Shown in pieces: positions 1 through 8,430 of a DNA stretch of 64,000 nt. How positions within the stretch are numbered: position 1 is the first letter of the stretch; every line of letters starts with the position of its first letter. The notes below the pieces were generated by a model. The model made no database searches. It was given only the letters and a program-made list of their open reading frames with translations, and was not told the origin of the DNA. Source of the stretch: Saccharicrinis sp050589685 (GTDB lineage: Bacteria > Bacteroidota > Bacteroidia > Bacteroidales > Marinilabiliaceae); NCBI RefSeq assembly GCF_050589685.1, contig NZ_JBNGOS010000003.1:62001-126000 (forward strand), read 5' to 3'. Both the position numbers and the translations under genes were made by a program.

Positions 1-741
1 CCGGCACGTCCAAAAGCAGGCGAATCTACAATTATTCAGGGAGAATGGTTTCAGAACCTTGAGAGTGTAACTTTTGCCGGACAACCTGCGGACTACAGCC
101 AGATGTCATCAACAGAGATTGCCATTAATATTCCTGAAGGTTCTGTTCCTGCTGATGTGGTGGTAACGACTTCTGTTGGTAGTGTAACAGAATATTTAGA
201 TGTAGATATAGGTTACAACGTGTACTTATACAACGATTTAGATGGAGGTGGTCTATTCGCTATTAACGAGTGGTGGAGTAATGGAGATTTATCTGACACC
301 CCTATTAAGTTTAGTGATACAGATGGTTTTAAAGGTAACTATGCAGAAATTACCTGGACTGGCTCGACAACAAACGGTTGGGGTAATGCAGAAACATCAT
401 CAGGTGCGAATCCTGGAATCCAGGAGACTAGCCAAGCAGATGTTTACTTTGTTTTTGAGGTTTATTGTGTAAGTGCAGCAGGTTCATCTATGCAAATTCA
501 AATAGACGATGGAGGAACAACTTGGGCACATGATTATACTTTCTCAGCAGATGAAGTAGGTAAGTGGATCACTGTTGAAATGAGTACTTATGACTTTGGT
601 AGAGGGTACGACCCAGGTAATCAAACTCACGATATGGACTTGCAGAGTATCAGCAAAGTAAAAGTAGCTATCAACAGCTGGAGTGGTGTTGCGCCAACTA
701 CGGTTAGGATAGATAACTTAAGATTCCACGGATATTATTAA
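1..741 (+). CDS. Surface glycan-binding lipoprotein of a xylan utilisation locus, C-terminal part
   Basis: The reading frame is open from base 1, so this is the 3' part of a longer gene and the first in-frame ATG at 103 is internal. About 35 residues resembling the end of an IPT/TIG-like beta domain (around VTFAGQPADY and PEGSVPADVVV) are followed by a roughly 170-residue beta-rich domain with many Trp, Tyr and Gly residues, ending in RIDNLRFHGYY. This arrangement is typical of SusE/F-position glycan-binding proteins that sit directly before a GH10 gene in Bacteroidota xylan loci. The role, holding xylan at the cell surface for the SusC/SusD pair, is inferred from that context. The signal peptide and lipobox would lie outside the window. 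No catalytic motif is visible. Confidence 0.7.
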   Translation, partial: PARPKAGESTIIQGEWFQNLESVTFAGQPADYSQMSSTEIAINIPEGSVPADVVVTTSVGSVTEYLDVDIGYNVYLYNDLDGGGLFAINEWWSNGDLSDTPIKFSDTDGFKGNYAEITWTGSTTNGWGNAETSSGANPGIQETSQADVYFVFEVYCVSAAGSSMQIQIDDGGTTWAHDYTFSADEVGKWITVEMSTYDFGRGYDPGNQTHDMDLQSISKVKVAINSWSGVAPTTVRIDNLRFHGYY

Positions 742-748
742 TGAATAT

Positions 749-833
749 TAGGTTGCTTGCCAAACGTGGCAAGTTAACCTCTAAGATCCTTGAAAATTAA
801 GAGAAGTGTTTCGAAAATATCGAAGCACTTCTC
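749..833 (+). promoter_or_regulatory. Two intercistronic hairpins between the glycan-binding protein and GH10 genes
   Basis: Hairpin one (about 750-780) has CTTGCCA, loop AACG, then TGGCAAG, extended by AGGTT/AACCT with small bulges. Hairpin two (801-833) pairs GAGAAGTG and TTCGA with TCGAA and CACTTCTC around a short A/T loop, with one G-U wobble. Neither has a T-tract, so they are not classical terminators. In an operon they may set mRNA stability or partial read-through between the binding protein and the enzymes. Confidence 0.5.
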
Positions 834-850
834 AACATTAAACAAATATT

Positions 851-2191
851 ATGCATCAATTAAAAATTTTAATACTTATTGTAGGAACATTTTTAATGTC
901 ATCATGTGGTAGTGATGAAGGAGACGAAAACCCTAGCCTTTCATCACCTCTAGCCTTAAATGCCGATGATATTACAGAAACAGGTTTCACAGCTAAGTGG
1001 GTAGGAGTAAACAACGCAGAGGGTTATATATTAGACATTTCAACAAATACCGATTTCTCAGATTTTGTACAGGGGTATCAAGCAAAAAAAATTAGTGGTA
1101 TTGAAGAGACGGTTACAGATTTAACTGGGGCAACAGAGTATCATTACCGGGTGAGAGCATATAACGGCAGTGTTGAATCAGACAACTCAAATGTAATTAA
1201 AACAACCACGGAAGTTCCAACCAATGTTACTTTAAAAGAAGCTACTTCAGGTTTTTTTATTGGAACAGTAGTACAAGCCAATAGGCTTACGGGCGATCAT
1301 GATGTGGTGCTGAAAAGAGAGTTCAGTAGCATAACAGCAGAGTATCAAATGAAAATGAACATCATGTATCCTAATGAAGGGGCTTACGACTGGACAGAAT
1401 CTGATGCTATTGTTGATTATGCTTTTAACAATAGTTTTAATTTGCATGGCCACGCTTTAATCTGGCACAATGCTACACCAGACTGGGTTGTGAACTACAG
1501 TGGAACAGATGCTGAGTTTGAAACGATAGTGGAGGATTATATCAAAACCGTTGTTACTCGTTATAAAGGAAAAGTTACATCGTGGGATGTGGTGAATGAG
1601 GCTTTTGAAGATGGTTCAGGTTCGTACCGAAATTCTGTTTTTTACCAGCGAATGGGTGGAGATGATTACTTGAAGAAATGTTTTCAATGGGCTCGTGAAG
1701 CTGACCCTGATGTACTATTATTCTATAATGATTATAGCATGTGTAGCGACCAAACCAAACAAGATGCTACATTTAATATGGTAGATGATTTTATAGCGAA
1801 TAATGTACCTATTGATGGGGTTGGTTTCCAAATGCACATCTCATATGACTGGCCGCAGAAAGATGACATCGAAAGCGCTACAAATCGTATTGTTGAACGT
1901 GGATTAAAAGTTCACTATTCAGAATTAGATATTCGAGCGAACCCGAATAATGACTTAACAAGCCTAACAAGTTCTCGTGCTTTAGAACTTAAGGAAAAGT
2001 ACAAAGAGGTGGCAGCCCTATATAACAATATACCTACTGCAAACCAATATGCTTTAACTATTTGGGGCATGAAGGATAATGAAACTTGGTTAATAAATCA
2101 TTATGGGCATATGGACTGGCCATTACTTTTTGATGCAAACTTTGATAAGAAAGAAGCATACTATGGATTTCTTGAAGGACTATTATATTAA
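851..2191 (+). CDS. GH10 endo-beta-1,4-xylanase, FN3-containing lipoprotein
   Basis: A 446-residue protein with a lipoprotein signal peptide (FLMSSC, Cys19), an FN3-like domain at about 30-122 and a GH10 (beta/alpha)8 barrel at about 130-446. The acid/base is Glu250 in WDVVNEAF and the nucleophile Glu358 in HYSELDIR, so it should hydrolyse xylan. It is probably anchored on the cell surface, as expected for the GH10 that follows the glycan-binding protein in such loci. Two substrate-subsite motifs differ from the GH10 norm: AEYQMK replaces the usual AENxMK (Tyr165 for Asn) and WHNATP replaces WHSQxP (Ala208 for Gln). The second GH10 in this locus keeps the usual residues. The family call is firm; the preferred xylan type is unknown. 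Confidence 0.92.
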   Translation: MHQLKILILIVGTFLMSSCGSDEGDENPSLSSPLALNADDITETGFTAKWVGVNNAEGYILDISTNTDFSDFVQGYQAKKISGIEETVTDLTGATEYHYRVRAYNGSVESDNSNVIKTTTEVPTNVTLKEATSGFFIGTVVQANRLTGDHDVVLKREFSSITAEYQMKMNIMYPNEGAYDWTESDAIVDYAFNNSFNLHGHALIWHNATPDWVVNYSGTDAEFETIVEDYIKTVVTRYKGKVTSWDVVNEAFEDGSGSYRNSVFYQRMGGDDYLKKCFQWAREADPDVLLFYNDYSMCSDQTKQDATFNMVDDFIANNVPIDGVGFQMHISYDWPQKDDIESATNRIVERGLKVHYSELDIRANPNNDLTSLTSSRALELKEKYKEVAALYNNIPTANQYALTIWGMKDNETWLINHYGHMDWPLLFDANFDKKEAYYGFLEGLLY

Positions 2192-2281
2192 ATTTGAGTT
2201 TCAGGAATTCAGGTTTGGGCGAAGTGCCAAATTTGCTTAGGGCATAATTGATGGAGAATCATTATTTAATAACGTTGGTGA

Positions 2282-4465
2282 ATGAAAAACTTTATAATAT
2301 ACATACTGATTCTATCAGCAGGTTTGATAGATATAAATGGACAAAAAGTAGAAATGCTAGATTCAAAGATTGATGAAATAATGGAGGAGATGACTTTGGA
2401 GGAGAAAGTTGCCATGTGTCATGCTCAATCTAAGTTTAGTACTCCAGGAGTACCACGATTAGGTATACCTGAATTATGGATGTCTGATGGTCCACATGGC
2501 GTTAGAGGGGAGATTAATTGGGATGATTGGGGTTATGCCGGTTGGACCAATGATTCGATAACTGCTTTCCCGGCGTTGACTTGTCTGGCCGCTTCCTTTA
2601 ATCAGGAACTATCCCATGCGTATGGAATAGCTATTGGAGAAGAAGCCAGATATCGTAAAAAAGATGTTTTACTGGGGCCAGGTGTTAACATTTATCGTAC
2701 TCCTCTAAACGGAAGAAATTTTGAATATATGGGCGAGGATCCCTATCTGGCTTCCCAATTGGTGGTTCCTTATATAAAAGGAGTGCAGAAAAATGGAGTA
2801 GCGGCTTGCGTTAAACATTATGCACTAAATAATCAGGAGATGTGGAGAAACCACATTAGTGTAAACGTAAGTGATAGAGCGTTACATGAGATTTACTTAC
2901 CTGCATTTAAAGCTGCCGTTTTAGAAGGTGAAACATGGTCAATTATGGGTGCATATAACCAATTCAGAGGGCAGCATACCAGTCACCATCAACTTTTAAT
3001 GAATGAAATTTTAAAAGGAGATTGGGGATTTGAAGGAGTTGTCATTTCTGATTGGGGAAGTGTTCATAATACCGATGAAGCCGCTATGAATGGTATGGAT
3101 ATAGAAATGGGCACATGGACCAATGGATTGACGGCTTCGGAGAAATTTGCTTACGACGATTACTTTCTGGCTAAACCTTTTCTGGAGAAATTAAAAAGTG
3201 GAGAGATTGAAGAATCAGTTATAGATGATAAGGTCCGTCGTATTTTACGACTGATGCTACGTACCAGCATGAACCCTAACCGTAACTATGGGCGAATGAA
3301 CAATGTTGAGCATTCTCAAATAGCCAGGAAAGTAGCTGCCGATGGTATTGTATTATTGAAGAATGAGGATGACTTTTTTCCTCTAGACAAGAATGCCAAA
3401 TTAACCATTGCAGTTATCGGAGAGAATGCTACACGTTCTATGACTATTGGTGGAGGTTCATCGGAGCTTAAAGCTAAATATGAAATATCGCCATTGGAAG
3501 GAATAGAACAATGTTTTACAAATGCCAAGGTGCTACATGCCATGGGGTATGCTTCAGGACCTTCTGTTTATGAAAAAGTAATTCCTTCGGAACTTGATGC
3601 CGATGCATTGGTAAAAGAAGCAATTGAAGTAGCTTCTAAAGCTGATGTTGTTTTGTATGTAGGCGGTTTAAATAAAAGTCACCATCAGGACTGTGAGGGA
3701 GGAGACAGAAAACATTACAAATTACCTTTTGGTCAAGATGAGCTCATTGACAAATTATTAGCTGTTAATCCTAACCTGGGAGTTGTTTTGGTCAGTGGAA
3801 ATGCTGTTGAAATGCCATGGCTTGGCAAAACAAAGGGATTAATTCAATCGTGGTATAATGGTAGCGAAGCAGGAAATGCGTTGGCGGATATTGTAAGTGG
3901 AGTTATAAATCCATCAGGAAAGTTACCGTTTTCATACCCGGTTAAACTCGAAGATAATGCAGCGCATCATTTTGGAGAAATATCCTACCCGGGAGATAGC
4001 ATAAAACAAAACTACCTGGAGGATATTTTGGTTGGTTACCGCTGGCATGATACAAAAAAGATTAAACCGCAATTTCCTTTCGGATATGGATTGTCATATA
4101 CAAATTTCCAAATGGAAGATGTAACGGTCGACAAAAAAGTTTATATAAAAGATGAATCCATTAAGATCAACCTTAACGTTAAAAACTCGGGTGATATTTA
4201 TGGGGCAGAAGTTGTACAGATTTATGTGGGTAAAACGAAATCGAAAGTTGATAGGGCTGTAAAAGAATTAAAAGGCTTTAAAAAGCTTTATCTAAAAGCC
4301 AGTGAAAGTCAAAATGTAACGATCGAAATACCTGTAAGTGATTTGGCTTTTTATGATGAAACTATTTCCGACTGGAATATTGAAAATGGAAACTACACGG
4401 TATATATTGGTAATTCATCAGATAACATCATAGCAAAACAAAAAATAACTGTCAATTCTAAGTAG
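2282..4465 (+). CDS. GH3 beta-glycosidase, probable beta-xylosidase or beta-glucosidase
   Basis: A 727-residue GH3 enzyme with an N-terminal signal peptide ending near DINGQ and no lipobox, so probably periplasmic. The three-domain layout is a TIM barrel (about 28-330), an alpha/beta sandwich (about 350-580) and a C-terminal FN3-like domain (about 630-725). The nucleophile is Asp257 in VVISDWGS, substrate-binding Lys178-His179 lie in VKHYALNN, and the likely acid/base is Glu472 in CEGGDR. GH3 enzymes release terminal beta-linked sugars from oligosaccharides; the xylan locus favours xylose or side-chain glucose as the product. Sequence alone does not separate xylosidase from glucosidase. The stop codon TAG shares its last base with the MITE-like element immediately downstream. 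Confidence 0.9.
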   Translation: MKNFIIYILILSAGLIDINGQKVEMLDSKIDEIMEEMTLEEKVAMCHAQSKFSTPGVPRLGIPELWMSDGPHGVRGEINWDDWGYAGWTNDSITAFPALTCLAASFNQELSHAYGIAIGEEARYRKKDVLLGPGVNIYRTPLNGRNFEYMGEDPYLASQLVVPYIKGVQKNGVAACVKHYALNNQEMWRNHISVNVSDRALHEIYLPAFKAAVLEGETWSIMGAYNQFRGQHTSHHQLLMNEILKGDWGFEGVVISDWGSVHNTDEAAMNGMDIEMGTWTNGLTASEKFAYDDYFLAKPFLEKLKSGEIEESVIDDKVRRILRLMLRTSMNPNRNYGRMNNVEHSQIARKVAADGIVLLKNEDDFFPLDKNAKLTIAVIGENATRSMTIGGGSSELKAKYEISPLEGIEQCFTNAKVLHAMGYASGPSVYEKVIPSELDADALVKEAIEVASKADVVLYVGGLNKSHHQDCEGGDRKHYKLPFGQDELIDKLLAVNPNLGVVLVSGNAVEMPWLGKTKGLIQSWYNGSEAGNALADIVSGVINPSGKLPFSYPVKLEDNAAHHFGEISYPGDSIKQNYLEDILVGYRWHDTKKIKPQFPFGYGLSYTNFQMEDVTVDKKVYIKDESIKINLNVKNSGDIYGAEVVQIYVGKTKSKVDRAVKELKGFKKLYLKASESQNVTIEIPVSDLAFYDETISDWNIENGNYTVYIGNSSDNIIAKQKITVNSK

Positions 4466-4621
4466 AGTCTGTCCATAAGTCTTCATATTTTAAGAGTCTG
4501 AGATTTTATGTTCGAGAACAAGGCTTGTGAAGTTTTGAAAATAAGGAGTTTACTTTTGTAAATGACTGTTTTCAAAATAAGCATAACGCAGTTATCGGAC
4601 TTAAAAGACAGACTCTAAGTA
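4459..4621. mobile_element. MITE-like element with terminal inverted repeats and 6-bp target duplication
   Basis: A 151-bp segment (4465-4615) starts with GAGTCTGTC and ends with its exact complement GACAGACTC; the match continues imperfectly through TAAGTC/GACTTA. Both ends are flanked by TAAGTA (4459-4464 and 4616-4621), consistent with target-site duplication. The middle folds into an imperfect hairpin (TTTTGAAAA near 4537 against TTTTCAAAA near 4570). It contains no open frame of note, so it would need a transposase from elsewhere. Removing one TAAGTA copy and the element restores a continuous sequence that still ends the GH3 frame with TAG. Confidence 0.6.
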
Positions 4622-4720
4622 GACTTAAGTAAGATATTGTTGATAAGGCATTAACCTTTTGTATTGATTTCACTTAAGGTCAGAAATTCACATCTTATTT
4701 TCTAAGAAATTATTCAAAAT

Positions 4721-6172
4721 ATGAGCGATAAACCATCACAAAAAATATCAGTAATCGAAAAAATAGGATACAGCCTCGGCGACTTGGCTGCCAACCTAAT
4801 TTTTCAGACATTGATGACCTTTCTGGCATTCTTTTACACCGATGTGTATAAGATTCCTCCAGCAAGTGCCTCTGCCATCATATTTGTTGGAGGTATGATA
4901 GGTGCATTCTTCAATCCTATAATGGGAGCCATTGCTGATAGAACCAATACACGTTGGGGTAAATTTCGACCATGGATCTTATGGACAGCCATACCCTTTG
5001 GTGCAATGGCTATATTAGCTTTTAGTACACCTAATTTCGGACCTCAGGGCAAAATCATATATGCCATGTCTACTTACGTGCTATTAGTGATGATTTATTC
5101 GGCAAGTAACCTACCCTATTCCGCGTTAAGTGGTGTTATCACAGGCGATATGGCAGAACGTAATAGCATTTCTTCGTATCGTTTTGTGGCTGTGATGGTT
5201 GCTCAGTTTACGATACAGGGCTTATTATTACCCTTAGTTTTAATATTTGGAGATGGTGATAAAGCTGTTGGTTTCGAAAAGGTAATGACTGTATTTGCCA
5301 TCGTGGGAGTCATCTTTTTAATCATCACTTTTTTAACGACTAAAGAAAGAATTGTTCCTACCAAAGATCAGAAGTCATCTTTAAAAGAAGACCTAGGAGA
5401 TCTCTTTAAGAATAAACCTTGGATTGCCATGTTAGTGCTTACTATTCTTATTTTTATTACGCTAGCACTGAAGGGAGGAATGTATATTTATTACTTCGAC
5501 AATTTTTTAAATAAAGAAGCACTTGCAGCATTTTTAAATAACATTGGTTTTGTTGATTTAATAGCATCGTTAAAATATACATTTTCGGGTTTTGATTGGC
5601 CCGATGATCCGGTAACATCTGCTTTTAGTTTATTCAACGCAGGAGGAATTATCTTTATGATTGTAGGAATTGGTTTCTCAAAACCATTGGCCGATAAATA
5701 TGGAAAACGAGATGTGTTTATTGTAGCCTTAATTATATCTACGCTTTGTGTTTTGGCATTTTTATTTTTCCCAGCTAATAAAATTACCATTGTTTTTATA
5801 ACGCAAATACTTCATGGATTTTTCTACGGTATTACGATTCCTTTGCTTTGGGCTATGATTGCCGATGTAGCGGACTATTCGGAATGGAAAAACAATAGAA
5901 GGGCTACAGCTATAATCTTTTCAGCTATGATATTCGGTTTAAAAGCAGGATTGAGTATTGGAGGTGCATTAGTAGCCGGTATTCTTGCGGCCTATGGATA
6001 TAACGAGCAATTGACTATTCAAGCTCCTGAAACTATAAAAGGCATTCTGCTTTCGGTTAGTGTATTTCCAACAATCACTTTTTTGCTGGGAGGTGGCTGT
6101 CTCTTCTTTTATGAGATCAATAAAAAGATGGAAGTAAAAATTGAAGAAGATTTAAGATCTCGCAGAAATTAA
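4721..6172 (+). CDS. GPH-family sugar:cation symporter (MFS), probable xylo-oligosaccharide or xyloside transporter
   Basis: A 483-residue integral inner-membrane protein with about 12 hydrophobic helices. It starts with the glycoside-pentoside-hexuronide signature IEKIGYSLGDLAANLIFQ and has GAIADRTNTRWGKFRPW in the loop between helices 2 and 3, including the conserved Asp and RWGKFRP. Members such as XynT/XynP/MelB types couple sugar uptake to Na+ or H+. Between the GH3 and GH10 genes it most likely carries xylobiose, xylose or short (arabino)xylo-oligosaccharides from the periplasm into the cell, where the signal-less GH43 enzyme could act on them. The next gene starts 18 bases after its stop, so the two are probably co-transcribed. 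The substrate is inferred from context. Confidence 0.88.
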   Translation: MSDKPSQKISVIEKIGYSLGDLAANLIFQTLMTFLAFFYTDVYKIPPASASAIIFVGGMIGAFFNPIMGAIADRTNTRWGKFRPWILWTAIPFGAMAILAFSTPNFGPQGKIIYAMSTYVLLVMIYSASNLPYSALSGVITGDMAERNSISSYRFVAVMVAQFTIQGLLLPLVLIFGDGDKAVGFEKVMTVFAIVGVIFLIITFLTTKERIVPTKDQKSSLKEDLGDLFKNKPWIAMLVLTILIFITLALKGGMYIYYFDNFLNKEALAAFLNNIGFVDLIASLKYTFSGFDWPDDPVTSAFSLFNAGGIIFMIVGIGFSKPLADKYGKRDVFIVALIISTLCVLAFLFFPANKITIVFITQILHGFFYGITIPLLWAMIADVADYSEWKNNRRATAIIFSAMIFGLKAGLSIGGALVAGILAAYGYNEQLTIQAPETIKGILLSVSVFPTITFLLGGGCLFFYEINKKMEVKIEEDLRSRRN

Positions 6173-6190
6173 TTTTACCAATAAAGACAC

Positions 6191-7333
6191 ATGAATTTAA
6201 AGACAAAATTATCATATATACTTGCAGGGTTCTTAGTATTGGGATTAAGCTCATGCTCTTCTCCAGCAAAAACATCGAAAGACAAAGTAATGACGCTTTC
6301 GAAAGCTTACGAAGGCAAATTTTTAATAGGAACAGCCTTAAATACAGCTCAAGTTTTAGGTGAAGATACATCATCCTTAAAAGTTGTTAGAACGCATTTT
6401 AATTCAATAGTGGCCGAAAACTGTATGAAAAGCGAGGTGCTTCAACCACAGCAGGGCGTATTCGACTTTAAACAAGCAGATGGTCTTATAAAGCAAGGAG
6501 AGCAAACAAACTCTTTTATTGTGGGACATACTTTGGTTTGGCATTCGCAAGCTCCTGCGTGGATTTTTGTGGATAATGCAGGAATTGAAGTATCAAGAGA
6601 TACGTTAATTGAAAGAATGAGAACGCATATTTCAACGGTTGTGGGACGTTACAAAGGTAAGGTACACGGTTGGGATGTAGTGAATGAAGCATTAAACGAA
6701 GATGGTACATTACGTCAAAGTAAGTGGTACAATATAATAGGACCTGATTTTATTGAATTAGCCTTTAAATTTGCACATGAAGCCGACTCAACTGCAGAGT
6801 TATATTATAATGATTATAACATGTATAAACCTGAAAAAAGAGAAGGAGCTGTTCGATTAGTTAAATCGCTTCAGGAAAAAGGTGTTAGGATTGATGGTGT
6901 AGGAATGCAGGCACATTATGGTTTAGATATGGATCTGATTTCTGACATTGAAGCTAGTATAAATGCCTTCTCTTCAACTGGTGTTCAAGTAATGATTACA
7001 GAATTAGATATATCGGTACTTCCTTTTCCAACAGAAGAGCTTACAGCTGAGGTTAGTCAGTCGTACGAAAATAAGCCTGAGTTTAATCCATATGTCACTG
7101 CTTTGCCAGATTCCATGCAGCAAGCTTTAGCTGACCATTATGTAGACTTATTTAAGGTGTACCTGAGAAATCATGATAAAATTAGTAGAATTACTTTTTG
7201 GGGAGTAAACGATAGTCAAACCTGGCGTAATTATTGGCCTATATCAGGACGTACGGATTATCCTTTATTGTTCGATAGAAATAACAAGGCAAAGCCAGTA
7301 TTAAATAAATTGATAAAACTTGTAGAACAATGA
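6191..7333 (+). CDS. GH10 endo-beta-1,4-xylanase, lipoprotein
   Basis: A 380-residue single-domain GH10 enzyme with a lipoprotein signal peptide (LGLSSC, Cys22). All classical motifs are present: VAENCMK, GHTLVWHSQAPAW, acid/base Glu166 in WDVVNEAL, nucleophile Glu271 in ITELDIS, and the C-terminal WGVNDSQTWR. It lacks accessory domains, unlike the first GH10, which suggests it works on soluble oligosaccharides in the periplasm while the FN3-bearing enzyme works on polymer outside. That division of labour is known for Bacteroidota xylan loci but is inferred here. Its stop overlaps the next start in ATGA, indicating translational coupling. Confidence 0.93.
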   Translation: MNLKTKLSYILAGFLVLGLSSCSSPAKTSKDKVMTLSKAYEGKFLIGTALNTAQVLGEDTSSLKVVRTHFNSIVAENCMKSEVLQPQQGVFDFKQADGLIKQGEQTNSFIVGHTLVWHSQAPAWIFVDNAGIEVSRDTLIERMRTHISTVVGRYKGKVHGWDVVNEALNEDGTLRQSKWYNIIGPDFIELAFKFAHEADSTAELYYNDYNMYKPEKREGAVRLVKSLQEKGVRIDGVGMQAHYGLDMDLISDIEASINAFSSTGVQVMITELDISVLPFPTEELTAEVSQSYENKPEFNPYVTALPDSMQQALADHYVDLFKVYLRNHDKISRITFWGVNDSQTWRNYWPISGRTDYPLLFDRNNKAKPVLNKLIKLVEQ

Positions 7334-8400
7334 AAAGTGGGAAGTATTTTTTATTAATCACGATTGTGTTTCTTGGGGTCATATCCTGCAGTAAAAATAA
7401 AAGTACTACGGTTTCCATTAAAGATAATCAGTTTTATATCAATGGGGAATTAACTTACAAAGGTGTAAAATGGAACAATTATCCCATTGAAGGATTGTTG
7501 ATGAATGCAAGGATGGTACAAGGTATTTTTGATGACCTTAACCCCAACACAAAATCAGGTTTTATTTATCCAGACACAAAAACATGGGATGCGGATAGAA
7601 ATACCAACGAATTTGTTATGGCAATGGGTGATTGGTATGACCATGGCTTATTGGCTTTTACCTTAAATATGCAAGGGGGTAGCCCATTGGGATATGGTAA
7701 TGAGGGTTGGATAAATTCGGCTTTTGATCCCAAAGGAGAGTTACGACCAGATTATATGCTGCGCTTGCAGAAAATTTTAGATAAGGCCGATCAGTTAGGA
7801 ATGGTCGTTATTTTAGGATACTTCTATTTTGGTCAGGATGAACATCTCGAAAATGAACAAGCTGTAGTTAATGCAGTTAATAACATTTCAGATTGGCTTA
7901 TAAAAAAAGGATATAGAAATATTCTTGTTGAAATAGCAAATGAGTGTGATATTTATTACGACCATAATATTTTAAAGCCAGAAAGAATAGTAGAGTTGAT
8001 TAAGCTCGTTCAAGAGAAAGGCTTATTGGTAAGCACAAGTTTTAGTGGAGGAAAAATACCAACGTCTGAAATTATTGACCAAGCAGATTTTGTGTTGCTC
8101 CATGGAAACGGGGTTGATAACGCAAAGGAAATTACAGAAATGGTTGATGCCGTTAAAAACAGTTTGGCTTATACTAATAAACCTATCCTTTTTAATGAAG
8201 ATGATCATTTTATGTTCGAAGAGGATAGTAATAATTTTAAGAGTGCTATTGTAGCATATGCATCCTGGGGATATTTCGATTTTAGAATGGAAGGAGAGTC
8301 CTATGAGCATGGATTTCAAAGTGTACCTGTGGATTGGACAATAAGCTCAAAGCGAAAGAAATCATTTTTTAATAAAATCAAGGACATAACATCCAATTAG
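7330..8400 (+). CDS. Putative clan GH-A-like glycoside hydrolase lipoprotein of unassigned family
   Basis: A 356-residue lipoprotein (VISC, Cys20) with a short beta-rich start (SIKDNQFYINGE) and then a probable (beta/alpha)8 barrel. LVEIANEC places Glu205 after Asn, as in the acid/base strand of clan GH-A enzymes, and ILFNEDDHF places Glu290 near the end of a later strand, where the nucleophile would lie. Other landmarks are the GIFDDLN, NMQGGSPLGY and LGYFYFGQ stretches. I do not recognise a numbered GH family. Its ATGA overlap with the upstream GH10 and position before two GH43 genes suggest action on a xylan-derived glycoside, perhaps a side-chain linkage. Activity and substrate are not known from sequence. 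Confidence 0.6.
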   Translation: MKSGKYFLLITIVFLGVISCSKNKSTTVSIKDNQFYINGELTYKGVKWNNYPIEGLLMNARMVQGIFDDLNPNTKSGFIYPDTKTWDADRNTNEFVMAMGDWYDHGLLAFTLNMQGGSPLGYGNEGWINSAFDPKGELRPDYMLRLQKILDKADQLGMVVILGYFYFGQDEHLENEQAVVNAVNNISDWLIKKGYRNILVEIANECDIYYDHNILKPERIVELIKLVQEKGLLVSTSFSGGKIPTSEIIDQADFVLLHGNGVDNAKEITEMVDAVKNSLAYTNKPILFNEDDHFMFEEDSNNFKSAIVAYASWGYFDFRMEGESYEHGFQSVPVDWTISSKRKKSFFNKIKDITSN

Positions 8401-8430
8401 GGTGAGAACCCTTGATTAAAATATAGTAAA

